The notes beneath the pieces are model-generated. The model saw nothing but the letters and a program-made list of their open reading frames with translations, was not told the origin of the DNA and searched no databases. 64,000 nt of DNA from Nitrospinaceae bacterium (GTDB lineage: Bacteria; UBA8248). Positions 48,067-56,520 of this stretch are shown one piece after another (position 1 is the stretch's first letter; every line of letters begins with the position of its first letter). The stretch lies in NCBI GenBank assembly GCA_018669005.1, contig JABJAL010000011.1, positions 20,550 to 84,549 on the forward strand, given 5' to 3'. The position numbers and the translations under genes were made by a program.

Positions 48067-48522
48067 ATGAAGATATCGACGAAAGGCCGCTACGCGGTCA
48101 TTGCCATGGTTGATTTGGCGAGGCATTCGCAAACACATCCCATTCCCCTGCCTCAAATTGCCAACCGCCAAAATATTAGCCAGCATTATCTTGAGCAGCT
48201 TTTCGTCAAAATGCGCCGCGCGAATCTCGTGAAAAGTACGAGGGGTCCCGGTGGCGGTTATGTCCTGGCGATGCCCACCTCTCAAATCACGATGAAAGAT
48301 CTTCTTTCTGCCGTCGAGGAGGATATTGTGCCGGTGGATTGTGATGACAATGGGACCGTGAATTTCACGAACCCAGCGGTTAGCGGGAGCCGCCAACTCT
48401 GGCTGAAACTTGAGGAGGCCATCAATAAAACATTAACGGAAACCACGCTGGAGGAGTTGTGCGCCGTGCCGGGAAATGACGGCGATGATATGAAAATTCC
48501 AGATTTTCAGGTCAGCATTTAA
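48067..48522 (+). CDS. Rrf2-family transcriptional regulator
   Basis: The winged helix is clear: MKISTKGRYAVIAMVDLAR, then ISQHYLEQLFVKMRRANLVKS and RGPGGGYVLA. IscR-type members carry three Cys for an iron-sulfur cluster at about residues 90-105. Here only one Cys stands in that region (PVDCDDNG) and another in ELCAV near the end, so a cluster is unlikely. That makes it closer to CymR, which senses the state of cysteine synthesis through CysK. Its position right after the cysteine cluster (65 bases) supports control of that cluster. 151 aa. Confidence 0.85.
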   Translation: MKISTKGRYAVIAMVDLARHSQTHPIPLPQIANRQNISQHYLEQLFVKMRRANLVKSTRGPGGGYVLAMPTSQITMKDLLSAVEEDIVPVDCDDNGTVNFTNPAVSGSRQLWLKLEEAINKTLTETTLEELCAVPGNDGDDMKIPDFQVSI

Positions 48523-48583
48523 ATACCGCCTCCCCATCGTTGAATCTACTTTCTCATCGTGGCTTTTCGTGGAGGTAGGGTCC

Positions 48584-49690
48584 ATGATTTCTAGATATTC
48601 TATCCTTGGTGTTTTTTTCTTTGCGCTCATAGTCGCCTGCTCTTCGTTGGCTGCAGGTCAACAACTTCCACTCGGAGATATTAAGCTTCCTCCCGGTTTT
48701 CGCATCACCGTTTTCGCTCGTAACGTGCCGAACGCAAGGTCAATGGCTTTGAGTCCCCGCGGAACGCTTTATGTGGGCACCCGCCGGGGCGGAAGAGTTT
48801 ATGCCGTTCAGGATTTTAATCGCGACGGCAAGGCGGATAAAGTCACGATCCTTGCCGAGAATATGAATTTCCCCAATGGCGTGGCTTTTCGAAACGGTTC
48901 ACTTTATGTGGCGGAAATTAACCGTATATTGAGGTATGACGGCATCGAGGATAGGCTTGATAATCTGCCTGCGCCCGTTGTCGTCAATGATCGATTCCCC
49001 CGCGATGTGCATCATGGTTGGAAATTCATCAGATTTGGTCCCGACGGGCGCCTATATGTTCCAGTAGGCGCCCCCTGTAATGTCTGCGGGCCGCCTGCCC
49101 CCTATGCCTCGATACTAAGACTCTCTTTAAATGGGAAGTCATGGGAAGTATTCGCTCGGGGAATTCGCAATTCCGTTGGATTTGATTGGCATCCCCAGAC
49201 AGATGAACTCTGGTTCACCGATAATGGCCGGGATCGTTTAGGAGATGATTTGCCGCCGGATGAATTGAACCATGCCCCCAAGAAGGGGATGCACTTCGGT
49301 TTTCCCTTTTGTCATGGAAAATCGATTTTAGATCCGAAATGGGGCCAAGGCAGGGATTGCCGTAAATTTGCGCCGCCCGCCGTCGAGCTGGGGCCTCATG
49401 TTGCCTCCCTTGGAATGCGCTTCTACAAGGGGGATATGTTTCCTCCCCGCTATCGAGGACAAATATTCATTGCCGAGCACGGCTCGTGGAATCGAAGTAC
49501 GCCGATAGGGTATCGAGTCAGACTCGTTCGGCTCGATAACGGACGGCCTGTAAGTTATGAAAATTTTGCAAGTGGTTGGCTCAAGAAAGGGAAGGCCTGG
49601 GGGAGGCCCGTTGATATACAGCTTATGCCTGATGGTGCGATGCTCGTGTCCGACGATTTTGCAGGAGCAATATACCGAATATCCTACTAG
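48584..49690 (+). CDS. Secreted PQQ-type sugar (sorbosone/glucose) dehydrogenase-like protein
   Basis: A beta-propeller protein with a signal peptide (SILGVFFFALIVACSSLAAG), probably periplasmic; the Cys in VACSS might be a lipobox but the pattern is not ideal. Propeller segments such as GFRITVFARNVPNARSMAL, GTLYVGTRRGGRVYAV, NGVAFRNGSLYVAE, FGPDGRLYVPVGAPCNVC and FIAEHGSWNRSTPIGY match the GSDH/sorbosone dehydrogenase family. The substrate is unknown. I start at the ATG at 48584 with GGAGG eight bases upstream; 368 aa. No PQQ synthesis gene is near. Confidence 0.82.
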   Translation: MISRYSILGVFFFALIVACSSLAAGQQLPLGDIKLPPGFRITVFARNVPNARSMALSPRGTLYVGTRRGGRVYAVQDFNRDGKADKVTILAENMNFPNGVAFRNGSLYVAEINRILRYDGIEDRLDNLPAPVVVNDRFPRDVHHGWKFIRFGPDGRLYVPVGAPCNVCGPPAPYASILRLSLNGKSWEVFARGIRNSVGFDWHPQTDELWFTDNGRDRLGDDLPPDELNHAPKKGMHFGFPFCHGKSILDPKWGQGRDCRKFAPPAVELGPHVASLGMRFYKGDMFPPRYRGQIFIAEHGSWNRSTPIGYRVRLVRLDNGRPVSYENFASGWLKKGKAWGRPVDIQLMPDGAMLVSDDFAGAIYRISY

Positions 49691-49848
49691 CGGTGCATTC
49701 GGGTGTTATAAATTAAAATACTTGCCGTTCCCTCTGTCGTGTACTATCTTGAAATATGATTAAAGTGTTAATTTTTAATGGTTTATGTTAATTGTAATTT
49801 CATTGACTCCACATTTCAGTGCTGATTCCCGATTGAAGGGGAATAATC

Positions 49849-52800
49849 ATGAATCCGCCTGAGGTGTCTATTGGGACACCTCCTATTCATGCGACCTCTG
49901 ATCATCGTTCTGCCGAAACGGCAATCGTATATTCTGCCATCAGCGCTACCGTCCAAAAAATTCTTCAAGAAAAAGACCTTTCAAAAATTTTGAAAATTAT
50001 TTGTGAGGAGGCTTGTCGAGTTTTGGGAGCCGAGCGCTCACTCGTCATCAAAATACGCCTCGATGGATCCTATAAAAGGGAAGTTCTTTATTCTCACAAA
50101 GTCCCGCAGGAATTTCTCGATATCCTGAAAGAAACGAATGAAGAACCGTTTGTTGCAGATGTTCTCCGTAATAAAAAAATTGAAATTTTCTCCTTGCCTT
50201 TATATCAATCTAAGGTTTTTGCGCCGGATGTCTGGGCGCGGATTGCCCCCCGCATTGTTTGTGGTATTCCGCTCATCGTCAGGGGGGAGTCGTATGCGGC
50301 GCTTGTTTTGCACCATATGTCAGAGCGCAACTACAGCTCTGATGAGAGGCTTATCGCAGAGGCATTTGGAGGACTTGCCTCGATAGCCATAGAAAAATCA
50401 ATTTTACTCTCCGACATTGAAGCCAGGGCGAGCCGACTCGAAATTTTCGGGAAAATCGCCAAAAACACAGGATCATCTCTTGAACCAAGCGAAATATTTC
50501 GAAATATCGCCGTTGAAATTGAGCGTGCGGTTCCGTGCGATCGCCTGGTGATAGCGAAATTCAATTTGGCGGATGGAATTTATTATCATTACTATGAAAA
50601 AACCGATGTGCCGATGGGTTTGCCCTCAAACGAAGACATCCGGGCTGGGGTTATGTCGAAAGAAGTTTATGAAACCGGATTGCCGTTATATGTACCCGAT
50701 ATTTTTCAATCTAGGTGGGTGAAGAGCCGACATGCCAGGGCTGGGCATAGGAGTGCTCTGATTGTTCCGGTTCTTCAGGATGGCAATTGTATCGCGCATA
50801 TAAGATTGACCAGAAAGGAAGTCAATCAGTTCAGTGAAGAGGAACGGAAACTTGTTATAGACATTGCAGAATGTCTTGGGCCTGCAATTCGAAATGCATT
50901 TCTTTACCGGACATCGCAGGAACGAACAGAACGACTGGAAATCGCTGGTGAAATTTCCCGAGTTGTGGGCTCTGAAAGAGAGCCCGAGGATATTTTTAGG
51001 ACAATTGTTCAAGAATTCAGGCGCGTGGTGCCCTGCGATAGATGCATCATCGCCCGAATTGAGGATAACGGAAAACGTCATGTTTATCTCCACGTGGACT
51101 CGGATATGGTGCTATTGCCTTACCAAAATTCTGGTGATGAAAGCGTTGAATGGGTTCACAGAGAAATATACAAGCCTAAACGGGCGTTGCGCATAGAGGA
51201 TATCCGCAATGAAGATGTGCCGTTGTTCAAGGAGATGGCCGGATTCGGGTTTAGGTCATCGTTGAATATCCCGATTATTCAGGATGGCATCTGTATCGCT
51301 CACATTAGTCTTAGTAGCCTTGAGCTAGGCGCCTTCACCTCAGCGCATGAAGAAATGCTCATGGCAGTTGCCTCCCATCTCGGGCCGGCCATTCGCAACG
51401 CCATGTTACAGAATGAGTCGAAGTTAAGAGGCCAGCGGCTCACCTCGTTTCTTGAGATGTCACGGCGTCTCACGCGAGGGCTGGCACTTTCCGAGGTCCT
51501 GGATTCTGTCGTCGAAGTTTCGGCCGAGCTGTTCGGGGGGGTCGCTAGGCTCCGAATGCGCGAGGGTGAGTACATGAAACTGGTTGCCTCGACGGAAAGA
51601 CTAGATGGGGTGAGGTTGGCGGAACTTGTTCCGATTGAGGGTTCCATATCCGGAATGGTGTTCAAGGGTGCGGAGGCGTTCGCCACCTCGGACTTGCTCA
51701 ACGATCCGGACACCGTTGAATTTCGCAAAGGCATTATCCCGGAAAGTCTAGCAAACGAATCGCGAGCGGTGATGTGTGTTCCGGTCAGTTTGGAGGAGCG
51801 TATCATCGGCACGCTGAACATCCGACAAGAAACCGGATTCGAGTTTGACCGCGATGCGGTTCGCACGGCGACGACGCTCGCCGATCAGGCTGCTATTGCG
51901 ATTGAAAATGCACGCTTGCATGAGGAGGCGCAACGGAGCCGGGTATTTCTCGAAAGCGTTGTGGGAGACTCAGCTGACCCTATTATTATCGTTGACCAGG
52001 AGCGGAGAGTCATCCTTTGGAACTCGGGCGCGACAACGTTATATGGGTACGATTGTGAGGAAATGCTTGGCCGCTCGGTGGACATCATCATCCCTGAATA
52101 TGCCAGAAAGGAAACGACTCGCCTCAACGCCGAAATGTTCGTGGGTGGTAAATCCACAACGATTGAAACCAAGAGAGTTCATAAGGACGGCTCAATCATT
52201 CCTGTCAGTATGACGCTTTCTCCCGTTCGACGGGAGGACGGCACCAATATTGCTAACGCCGGTATTCACAAAGACCTGACCGAGCAAAAGCGGGCCGAGG
52301 GTGAGTTGGTGCGCGCGAAAAACGAGGCGGAGGCGGCGAATAGGGCGAAAAGTGAGTTTCTCTCAAATATGAGTCATGAACTGCGCTCGCCGCTCAACGC
52401 CGTCGTGGGGTTCAGCGATATTCTCTTGAGCCAGGGCGGGGATGAGAAAGCGCGCATGCTCGCTGGCAACATAAAGGATTCGGGTCTTTATCTGACACGT
52501 CTCATCGAGGGGATTTTAGATCTTGATCGAATCGAGGAGGGTAAAGTGCGAATCGATAGGGAGAATATCTCGATCAGCGCTCTATTCTCTGAAATATCAG
52601 ATGCTTGGCAGCCTCAACTCTCCGAGGAATTTACGCTTTTGTGTGAGCACGATAGCAGATGCGACTCGATTTGGTGCGATTTGGTGCGCATCAAGCAGGT
52701 TCTCAATAATCTTTTGTCGAACGCTGTGAAGTACTCACTCGAGGGCGGCCTCATCAGACTTGTCTCGCAATTGGTGGGCGATGAATTGTGGATAAGTGTT

Positions 52801-53031
52801 CAAGATCAAGGTATGGGCATTTCCTCAAGGGAGCAAATAAATATTTTCGAGCGTTTCCAACAACTCGAAAGCGGCTACAGTAGACGGGCCGGTGGGCTGG
52901 GCATCGGTCTGAGCCTATCGAGGAAACTTATTGATCTCCATGGCGGACGCATTTGGGTGGAGAGCGAAAAAGGAGGGGGAAGTAAATTCATTTTCTCCTT
53001 GCCACTAGATTCGGGTGATAAAGAACCCTAG
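49849..53031 (+). CDS. Hybrid sensory histidine kinase with four GAF domains and a PAS domain
   Basis: A large (1060 aa) soluble sensor kinase. Four GAF domains follow one another (about residues 35-195, 200-360, 362-525 and 530-690). The second and third share phrases such as EPSEIF/EPEDIF and VPCDR, so they look duplicated. A PAS domain (about 700-815, ESVVGDSADPIIIVDQERRV) precedes the kinase. The phospho-acceptor His843 is in FLSNMSHELRSPLNAVVGFS; the ATP domain has QVLNNLLSNAVKYS and GLGIGLSLSRKLIDLHGG. There is no receiver domain and no adjacent response regulator gene. No membrane segment is seen, so it senses a cytoplasmic signal or works with another protein. Confidence 0.93.
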   Translation: MNPPEVSIGTPPIHATSDHRSAETAIVYSAISATVQKILQEKDLSKILKIICEEACRVLGAERSLVIKIRLDGSYKREVLYSHKVPQEFLDILKETNEEPFVADVLRNKKIEIFSLPLYQSKVFAPDVWARIAPRIVCGIPLIVRGESYAALVLHHMSERNYSSDERLIAEAFGGLASIAIEKSILLSDIEARASRLEIFGKIAKNTGSSLEPSEIFRNIAVEIERAVPCDRLVIAKFNLADGIYYHYYEKTDVPMGLPSNEDIRAGVMSKEVYETGLPLYVPDIFQSRWVKSRHARAGHRSALIVPVLQDGNCIAHIRLTRKEVNQFSEEERKLVIDIAECLGPAIRNAFLYRTSQERTERLEIAGEISRVVGSEREPEDIFRTIVQEFRRVVPCDRCIIARIEDNGKRHVYLHVDSDMVLLPYQNSGDESVEWVHREIYKPKRALRIEDIRNEDVPLFKEMAGFGFRSSLNIPIIQDGICIAHISLSSLELGAFTSAHEEMLMAVASHLGPAIRNAMLQNESKLRGQRLTSFLEMSRRLTRGLALSEVLDSVVEVSAELFGGVARLRMREGEYMKLVASTERLDGVRLAELVPIEGSISGMVFKGAEAFATSDLLNDPDTVEFRKGIIPESLANESRAVMCVPVSLEERIIGTLNIRQETGFEFDRDAVRTATTLADQAAIAIENARLHEEAQRSRVFLESVVGDSADPIIIVDQERRVILWNSGATTLYGYDCEEMLGRSVDIIIPEYARKETTRLNAEMFVGGKSTTIETKRVHKDGSIIPVSMTLSPVRREDGTNIANAGIHKDLTEQKRAEGELVRAKNEAEAANRAKSEFLSNMSHELRSPLNAVVGFSDILLSQGGDEKARMLAGNIKDSGLYLTRLIEGILDLDRIEEGKVRIDRENISISALFSEISDAWQPQLSEEFTLLCEHDSRCDSIWCDLVRIKQVLNNLLSNAVKYSLEGGLIRLVSQLVGDELWISVQDQGMGISSREQINIFERFQQLESGYSRRAGGLGIGLSLSRKLIDLHGGRIWVESEKGGGSKFIFSLPLDSGDKEP

Positions 53032-53362
53032 GCGGGAAAGCGCCTTTCGGCACGCGGGCCAGCCCTGAGTGGATGAGGTCGCGAGACTTATCACAAATTC
53101 AACTGGTTAGGTTTTGCTGGAAATTCTCTGCCAAATACTTGACAGGGTCATTTTGATGGATTTTCTTGCTCTCCCACCCTTTGCCCTGGCCCCTCTTCCC
53201 TCCGCTTCTCTGGTGCTGCCATCGTGTTTCCCTCGTGTTCGGCAAATGGTAACCTCGCCCCCGGTTCGAATTCCTGATCGCCCCCGGTTCAAGTTTTCCG
53301 ATTTTCTTGGCGGACGATTAGTTTCAAAACACGATCTATCAAACTATTCTTAGGAGTACGTA
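53032..53362. other. Gap between the histidine kinase and oxidoreductase genes
   Basis: No convincing gene. A weak hairpin (AGGCG/CGCCT at 53030-53045, followed by TTT) could end the kinase transcript. A 13-base direct repeat TCGCCCCCGGTTC lies at 53255-53267 and 53278-53290, upstream of the oxidoreductase gene; it may be a regulator site or a chance duplication. Confidence 0.4.
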
Positions 53363-54397
53363 ATGTCTTTTGAACCTGTTCGAGTCGCTTCAATGGGCCT
53401 GGGGCGCTGGGCAAATGTGTTGGCCGATGCCGCGTTGCGCGGCGGCAATATCAAGCTGGTCTCTTGCTTTAGCCGCACCGCCGAGAAAAGAGCCAGTTTC
53501 ATGGAGCGCTATGGCACGCGCGAGGCCGAGAGTTTCGAGGCTCTTTTAAATGACGATGAGGTCGAGGCCGTCATTGTCACCACACCGAATTTTAATCATA
53601 TGGAGCATATCGAGGCGATCTCGGCGGCGGGCAAGCACGTCTACTGCGAAAAACCCATCGCGCATAATCTTGAGCATGCCAAGAAGATCGTCGAGGCTGT
53701 CGAGAAGGCTGGCACCCGTCTGGCGATTGGCCACAGCGCAAGGCGCCTGGCCGTTTCCCGCCGCCTCAAGGAATTGATCGATTCAGGCGAGATTGGCGAC
53801 ATCTCAATGAGCGAGAGCAACTTTTGCACCGAGCGGGGCCTGGAGCTGAATCCCGATATGTGGCGCTCTGACGCCAAACTCAACCCGACCGGCGTTGCGA
53901 TTCAGCTATCCATTCACCATATCGATACCTTCCGCTATCTCTATGGCCCGATTAAAAACGTCACCGCAAAGATGAAGAGAACCTACGCCACCGCAGATGT
54001 CGAGGATTCTGCGATGATCATCATGGAGCACGAAAATGGAATCCTCTCCTACACCGGCGGCGGATGGGCCTGCCCCTGGGCGTTCCACATGAACGTTCAC
54101 GGGACAAAGGCCGTGGCGCATTTTAGGATCACGGGCCAGCAATGGCGCGACCCCTCAAAGGCCCCCGAGCCCATTCGCCTCCACATTGACCGCGAACCGC
54201 TGGGCGAGAAAACCGTTCTCGATATGCCGGAGGGCGATATGTTCCGCGATGCGCTTGAGGATTTTGCCACCTGTGTGCGCGAGGATCGCAATCCCGAGGT
54301 GGATGGGCGTGTGGCCTATGAAGATCTTGCCGTCGTATACGCCGCAGCAGAAAGCTCGCGCGCGGGCAAAACCGTTGATGTGAAGGATTTTCTCTAG
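53363..54397 (+). CDS. Gfo/Idh/MocA-family oxidoreductase
   Basis: An NAD(P)-dependent dehydrogenase of sugar, inositol or related compounds. The N-terminal Rossmann part begins VRVASMGLGRWANVLADAAL (Gly-x-Gly-x-x pattern). The catalytic motif is YCEKPIAHN, with the Lys of E-K-P. QLSIHHIDTFRYLYG provides the His pair of the active site. Length 344 aa is normal. The substrate is unknown and no pathway genes adjoin. A diverged copy of its last 13 codons occurs at 56.5 kb. Confidence 0.88.
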   Translation: MSFEPVRVASMGLGRWANVLADAALRGGNIKLVSCFSRTAEKRASFMERYGTREAESFEALLNDDEVEAVIVTTPNFNHMEHIEAISAAGKHVYCEKPIAHNLEHAKKIVEAVEKAGTRLAIGHSARRLAVSRRLKELIDSGEIGDISMSESNFCTERGLELNPDMWRSDAKLNPTGVAIQLSIHHIDTFRYLYGPIKNVTAKMKRTYATADVEDSAMIIMEHENGILSYTGGGWACPWAFHMNVHGTKAVAHFRITGQQWRDPSKAPEPIRLHIDREPLGEKTVLDMPEGDMFRDALEDFATCVREDRNPEVDGRVAYEDLAVVYAAAESSRAGKTVDVKDFL

Positions 54398-55040
54398 ACG
54401 GCCGCGGCCTGGCTGCCGGGGAATAAAGGGCACGGACGCTTCTGGGTAAGTTCCCGCCAATGAGCTGGTAAGGACTTTTCGGGCTGTCATGCCGAGCCCT
54501 TCGGCTTCGCCCGGGGCAGGATCCGCGAAGTGAAGCGAAGTATCCCGGTTTTCCGGGAATTCAGAACCGGGATCCTTCCCTCCCGCTCAGGATGACTTCT
54601 TAAAAACAAACAGGAAATTCTTTCCCGAGTCCAACATGACGCCCACCGGCGCGAGACCGGGGGCGGTTTTGTCCTCTTGTCTCCTCGCGGCTAGAATCGG
54701 GGGGCGATGTTCACCAGGAAATTCCGGAAAACCGGGTGAGGGCGCAGCGTATTTTTTAACAATTGTTTATTTTACATGTGGGAGCGGGCGAAAATGAACC
54801 GCTATCCGTCTAATAGCTGGAGAGACCATTTTGTCCACGCTTCGGGCGCTCTCCGGGGATTTTGAAGAAGAACCGTAGCGTTTTCTAGTGCTGGAACCCT
54901 TTATCCATGGAGCCATATGGGAATTTAGTTGAAAAAAGGAAAATGGCAGCCTATATTTAGGATTAAATAGTCCTAATAATTCAAGGGGATTCCCCCGCAA
55001 AAAAACCAACTTTTTCGCTATTTAAATCGGAGGCGGCGTT
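54398..55040. other. Gap with palindromic element upstream of the beta-helix gene
   Basis: No gene is supported in these 643 bases. The first 200 hold the palindromic repeat listed next. Then come a GC-rich stretch with a possible hairpin (CGCCC/GGGCG near 54640-54672, followed by TTTT) and an AT-richer part, which probably holds the promoter of the beta-helix gene. Confidence 0.45.
54484..54597. repeat. Palindromic intergenic element (REP/MITE-like)
   Basis: The ends are imperfect inverted repeats (GTCATGCCGAG at the left, CTCAGGATGAC at the right). Inside are nested perfect palindromes, notably ATCCCGGTT against AACCGGGAT around the TTCCGGGAA core, and GAAGTGAAGCGAAG. Such 'GTCAT...GGATGAC' elements are a widespread kind of intergenic repeat in bacterial genomes. 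Only one copy was seen in this window. Confidence 0.65.
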
Positions 55041-56447
55041 ATGCTGAAAAAAAACAACCTGCTCGCTGGAATCATTCTTTCCCTAGGCCTTTTCTTCCTC
55101 GCCCCGCCCGCCGCCACGGCCCAGACCATCACTCTTGATTTAGCAGGGGGAAATTGCCACGAAATAGGCAACTGGGACCCCGCCACCCTGACCTGCACCC
55201 TCACCGCCGACACCTCGGCCTCCATTTCGTTCCGAGGGAATGGCATCACCCTCGACGGAAACGGCCACGTCATGACGGGACCCGGTTCAGGCACCGGCGT
55301 CGGGGTTGGCAGGGCGCATTTTCTGACCATCAAGAACCTGACCATCCGGAACTATTTTTTCGGCATTCACGTCAACTACTTCGCCTCGGAAATCCAAATC
55401 ACGAACAACCGTCTTGAAAACAACATTTATGGGGCGGAAATCCGCCGAGGCAACCACGACCTCACCATCTCCGGAAACACCTTCGTGAACAATTCGTTTG
55501 TTGGCATCCGCTTCTTCCTGCGCAACCACGACAACGTCGTCTCCGGCAACCGATTCGAATCGACCGGGTCTGGCGTTTCGCTCTGGCACCATAACTCCCG
55601 CAATGTGGTCTCGGAGAATGTCTTCGTCTCCAACAGCGGCACCTCCATTTATATTTCCTCCGGCAAGGCTGTCACCGAATTCGGCGAAATCATCGGCATC
55701 GACAACCAGGTCACCGCCAATACAATCTCGGGAAGCCGTTTAGGGATAGGACTGACCTTCGCGGCCGAAAACACCGTGCGAGACAACACGATCGAGAACA
55801 GCGGCGAGGTCGGGATCCGCATGTATTGCGCCAGACCCACCGGTTGCATCGGCAACGAGATCTCCGGCAACACCGTGACCGACAACCCCGTGGGCATCCA
55901 AATAGAAGGCGCTGCGGAAGACAACCTCATCTACAACAACGCCTTCCGCAATCCCCGGAACTTCAGAATTCTGCAGAACTACTTTTATTACGCCAACCAG
56001 TGGAGCGTCCCCAAAACCCCGGGAACGAACATCGCCGGCGGGCCCTTTCTTGGCGGCAACCTTTGGTCCAAGCCCGACGGGAGCGGCTATTCGGACAACT
56101 GCACCGACGCCGACGGCGACGCGCTCTGCGATGTACCCTATTTCCTCCGTGTCGGGAACACGGACCATCTTCCGCTGGTCGGCAATCTGTACTCGGCGTG
56201 CGGGCTCTCGGACGTACTGGAATCGATGGACCTTCCCCACGGCATCGCGAACAGCCTGCTGGCCAAGGCGAAAAACCTCTGCGCGGCTTATGAGAAAGGC
56301 AACCTCAAGGCGGCGGCGGGCATGCTGGGCGCCTTCATCGCCGAGGCCGAAGCCCAGCGCGGCAAGAAACTCACCGGCGCAGACGCCGGGAAACTTATCG
56401 CCTATGCCGAGGGCGTGGCCGCCAAGCTCGAGGACGAGATGCCCTAG
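55041..56447 (+). CDS. Secreted right-handed beta-helix (NosD-like) protein
   Basis: A signal peptide (LLAGIILSLGLFFLAPPAATA) precedes a parallel beta-helix of the NosD/pectate-lyase type: repeated phrases such as LTIKNLTIRNYFFGIHV, ITNNRLENNIYGAEIR, LTISGNTFVNNSFVGIRF and NVVSENVFVSN, about 22-25 residues each (residues 60-330). The end (about 390-468) is a helical module (GIANSLLAKAKNLCAAYEKG...LIAYAEG) of the kind attached to secreted polysaccharide- or surface-binding proteins. The ligand is unknown. The third-position C bias is stronger than in neighbouring genes, and it lies between a palindromic repeat and a gene remnant, so it may be imported. GGAGG lies eight bases before the ATG. 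Confidence 0.82.
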   Translation: MLKKNNLLAGIILSLGLFFLAPPAATAQTITLDLAGGNCHEIGNWDPATLTCTLTADTSASISFRGNGITLDGNGHVMTGPGSGTGVGVGRAHFLTIKNLTIRNYFFGIHVNYFASEIQITNNRLENNIYGAEIRRGNHDLTISGNTFVNNSFVGIRFFLRNHDNVVSGNRFESTGSGVSLWHHNSRNVVSENVFVSNSGTSIYISSGKAVTEFGEIIGIDNQVTANTISGSRLGIGLTFAAENTVRDNTIENSGEVGIRMYCARPTGCIGNEISGNTVTDNPVGIQIEGAAEDNLIYNNAFRNPRNFRILQNYFYYANQWSVPKTPGTNIAGGPFLGGNLWSKPDGSGYSDNCTDADGDALCDVPYFLRVGNTDHLPLVGNLYSACGLSDVLESMDLPHGIANSLLAKAKNLCAAYEKGNLKAAAGMLGAFIAEAEAQRGKKLTGADAGKLIAYAEGVAAKLEDEMP

Positions 56448-56471
56448 CGGGGGAAGCCTCCGGAGGATTGA

Positions 56472-56513
56472 TCGCGAACCGGCAAAACGGTGGATGTGAA
56501 GGATTTTCTCTAA
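56472..56513 (+). pseudogene. Remnant of a second Gfo/Idh/MocA gene (last 13 codons)
   Basis: These bases encode SRTGKTVDVKDFL plus a stop in one frame. The oxidoreductase gene 2.1 kb upstream ends SRAGKTVDVKDFL. Twelve of thirteen residues agree, and some base changes are silent (ACC/ACG, GTT/GTG), so this is the tail of a diverged paralogue rather than a recent copy. The rest of that gene is gone, probably replaced when the beta-helix gene arrived or by deletion. Confidence 0.75.
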
Positions 56514-56520
56514 GGTTTAA

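Noticed and set aside
53250..53290. T-arm-like GGTTCGAATTCC suggesting a tRNA
   Set aside because: No pairing T-stem in register, no anticodon arm and no acceptor stem; it is part of a short direct repeat instead.
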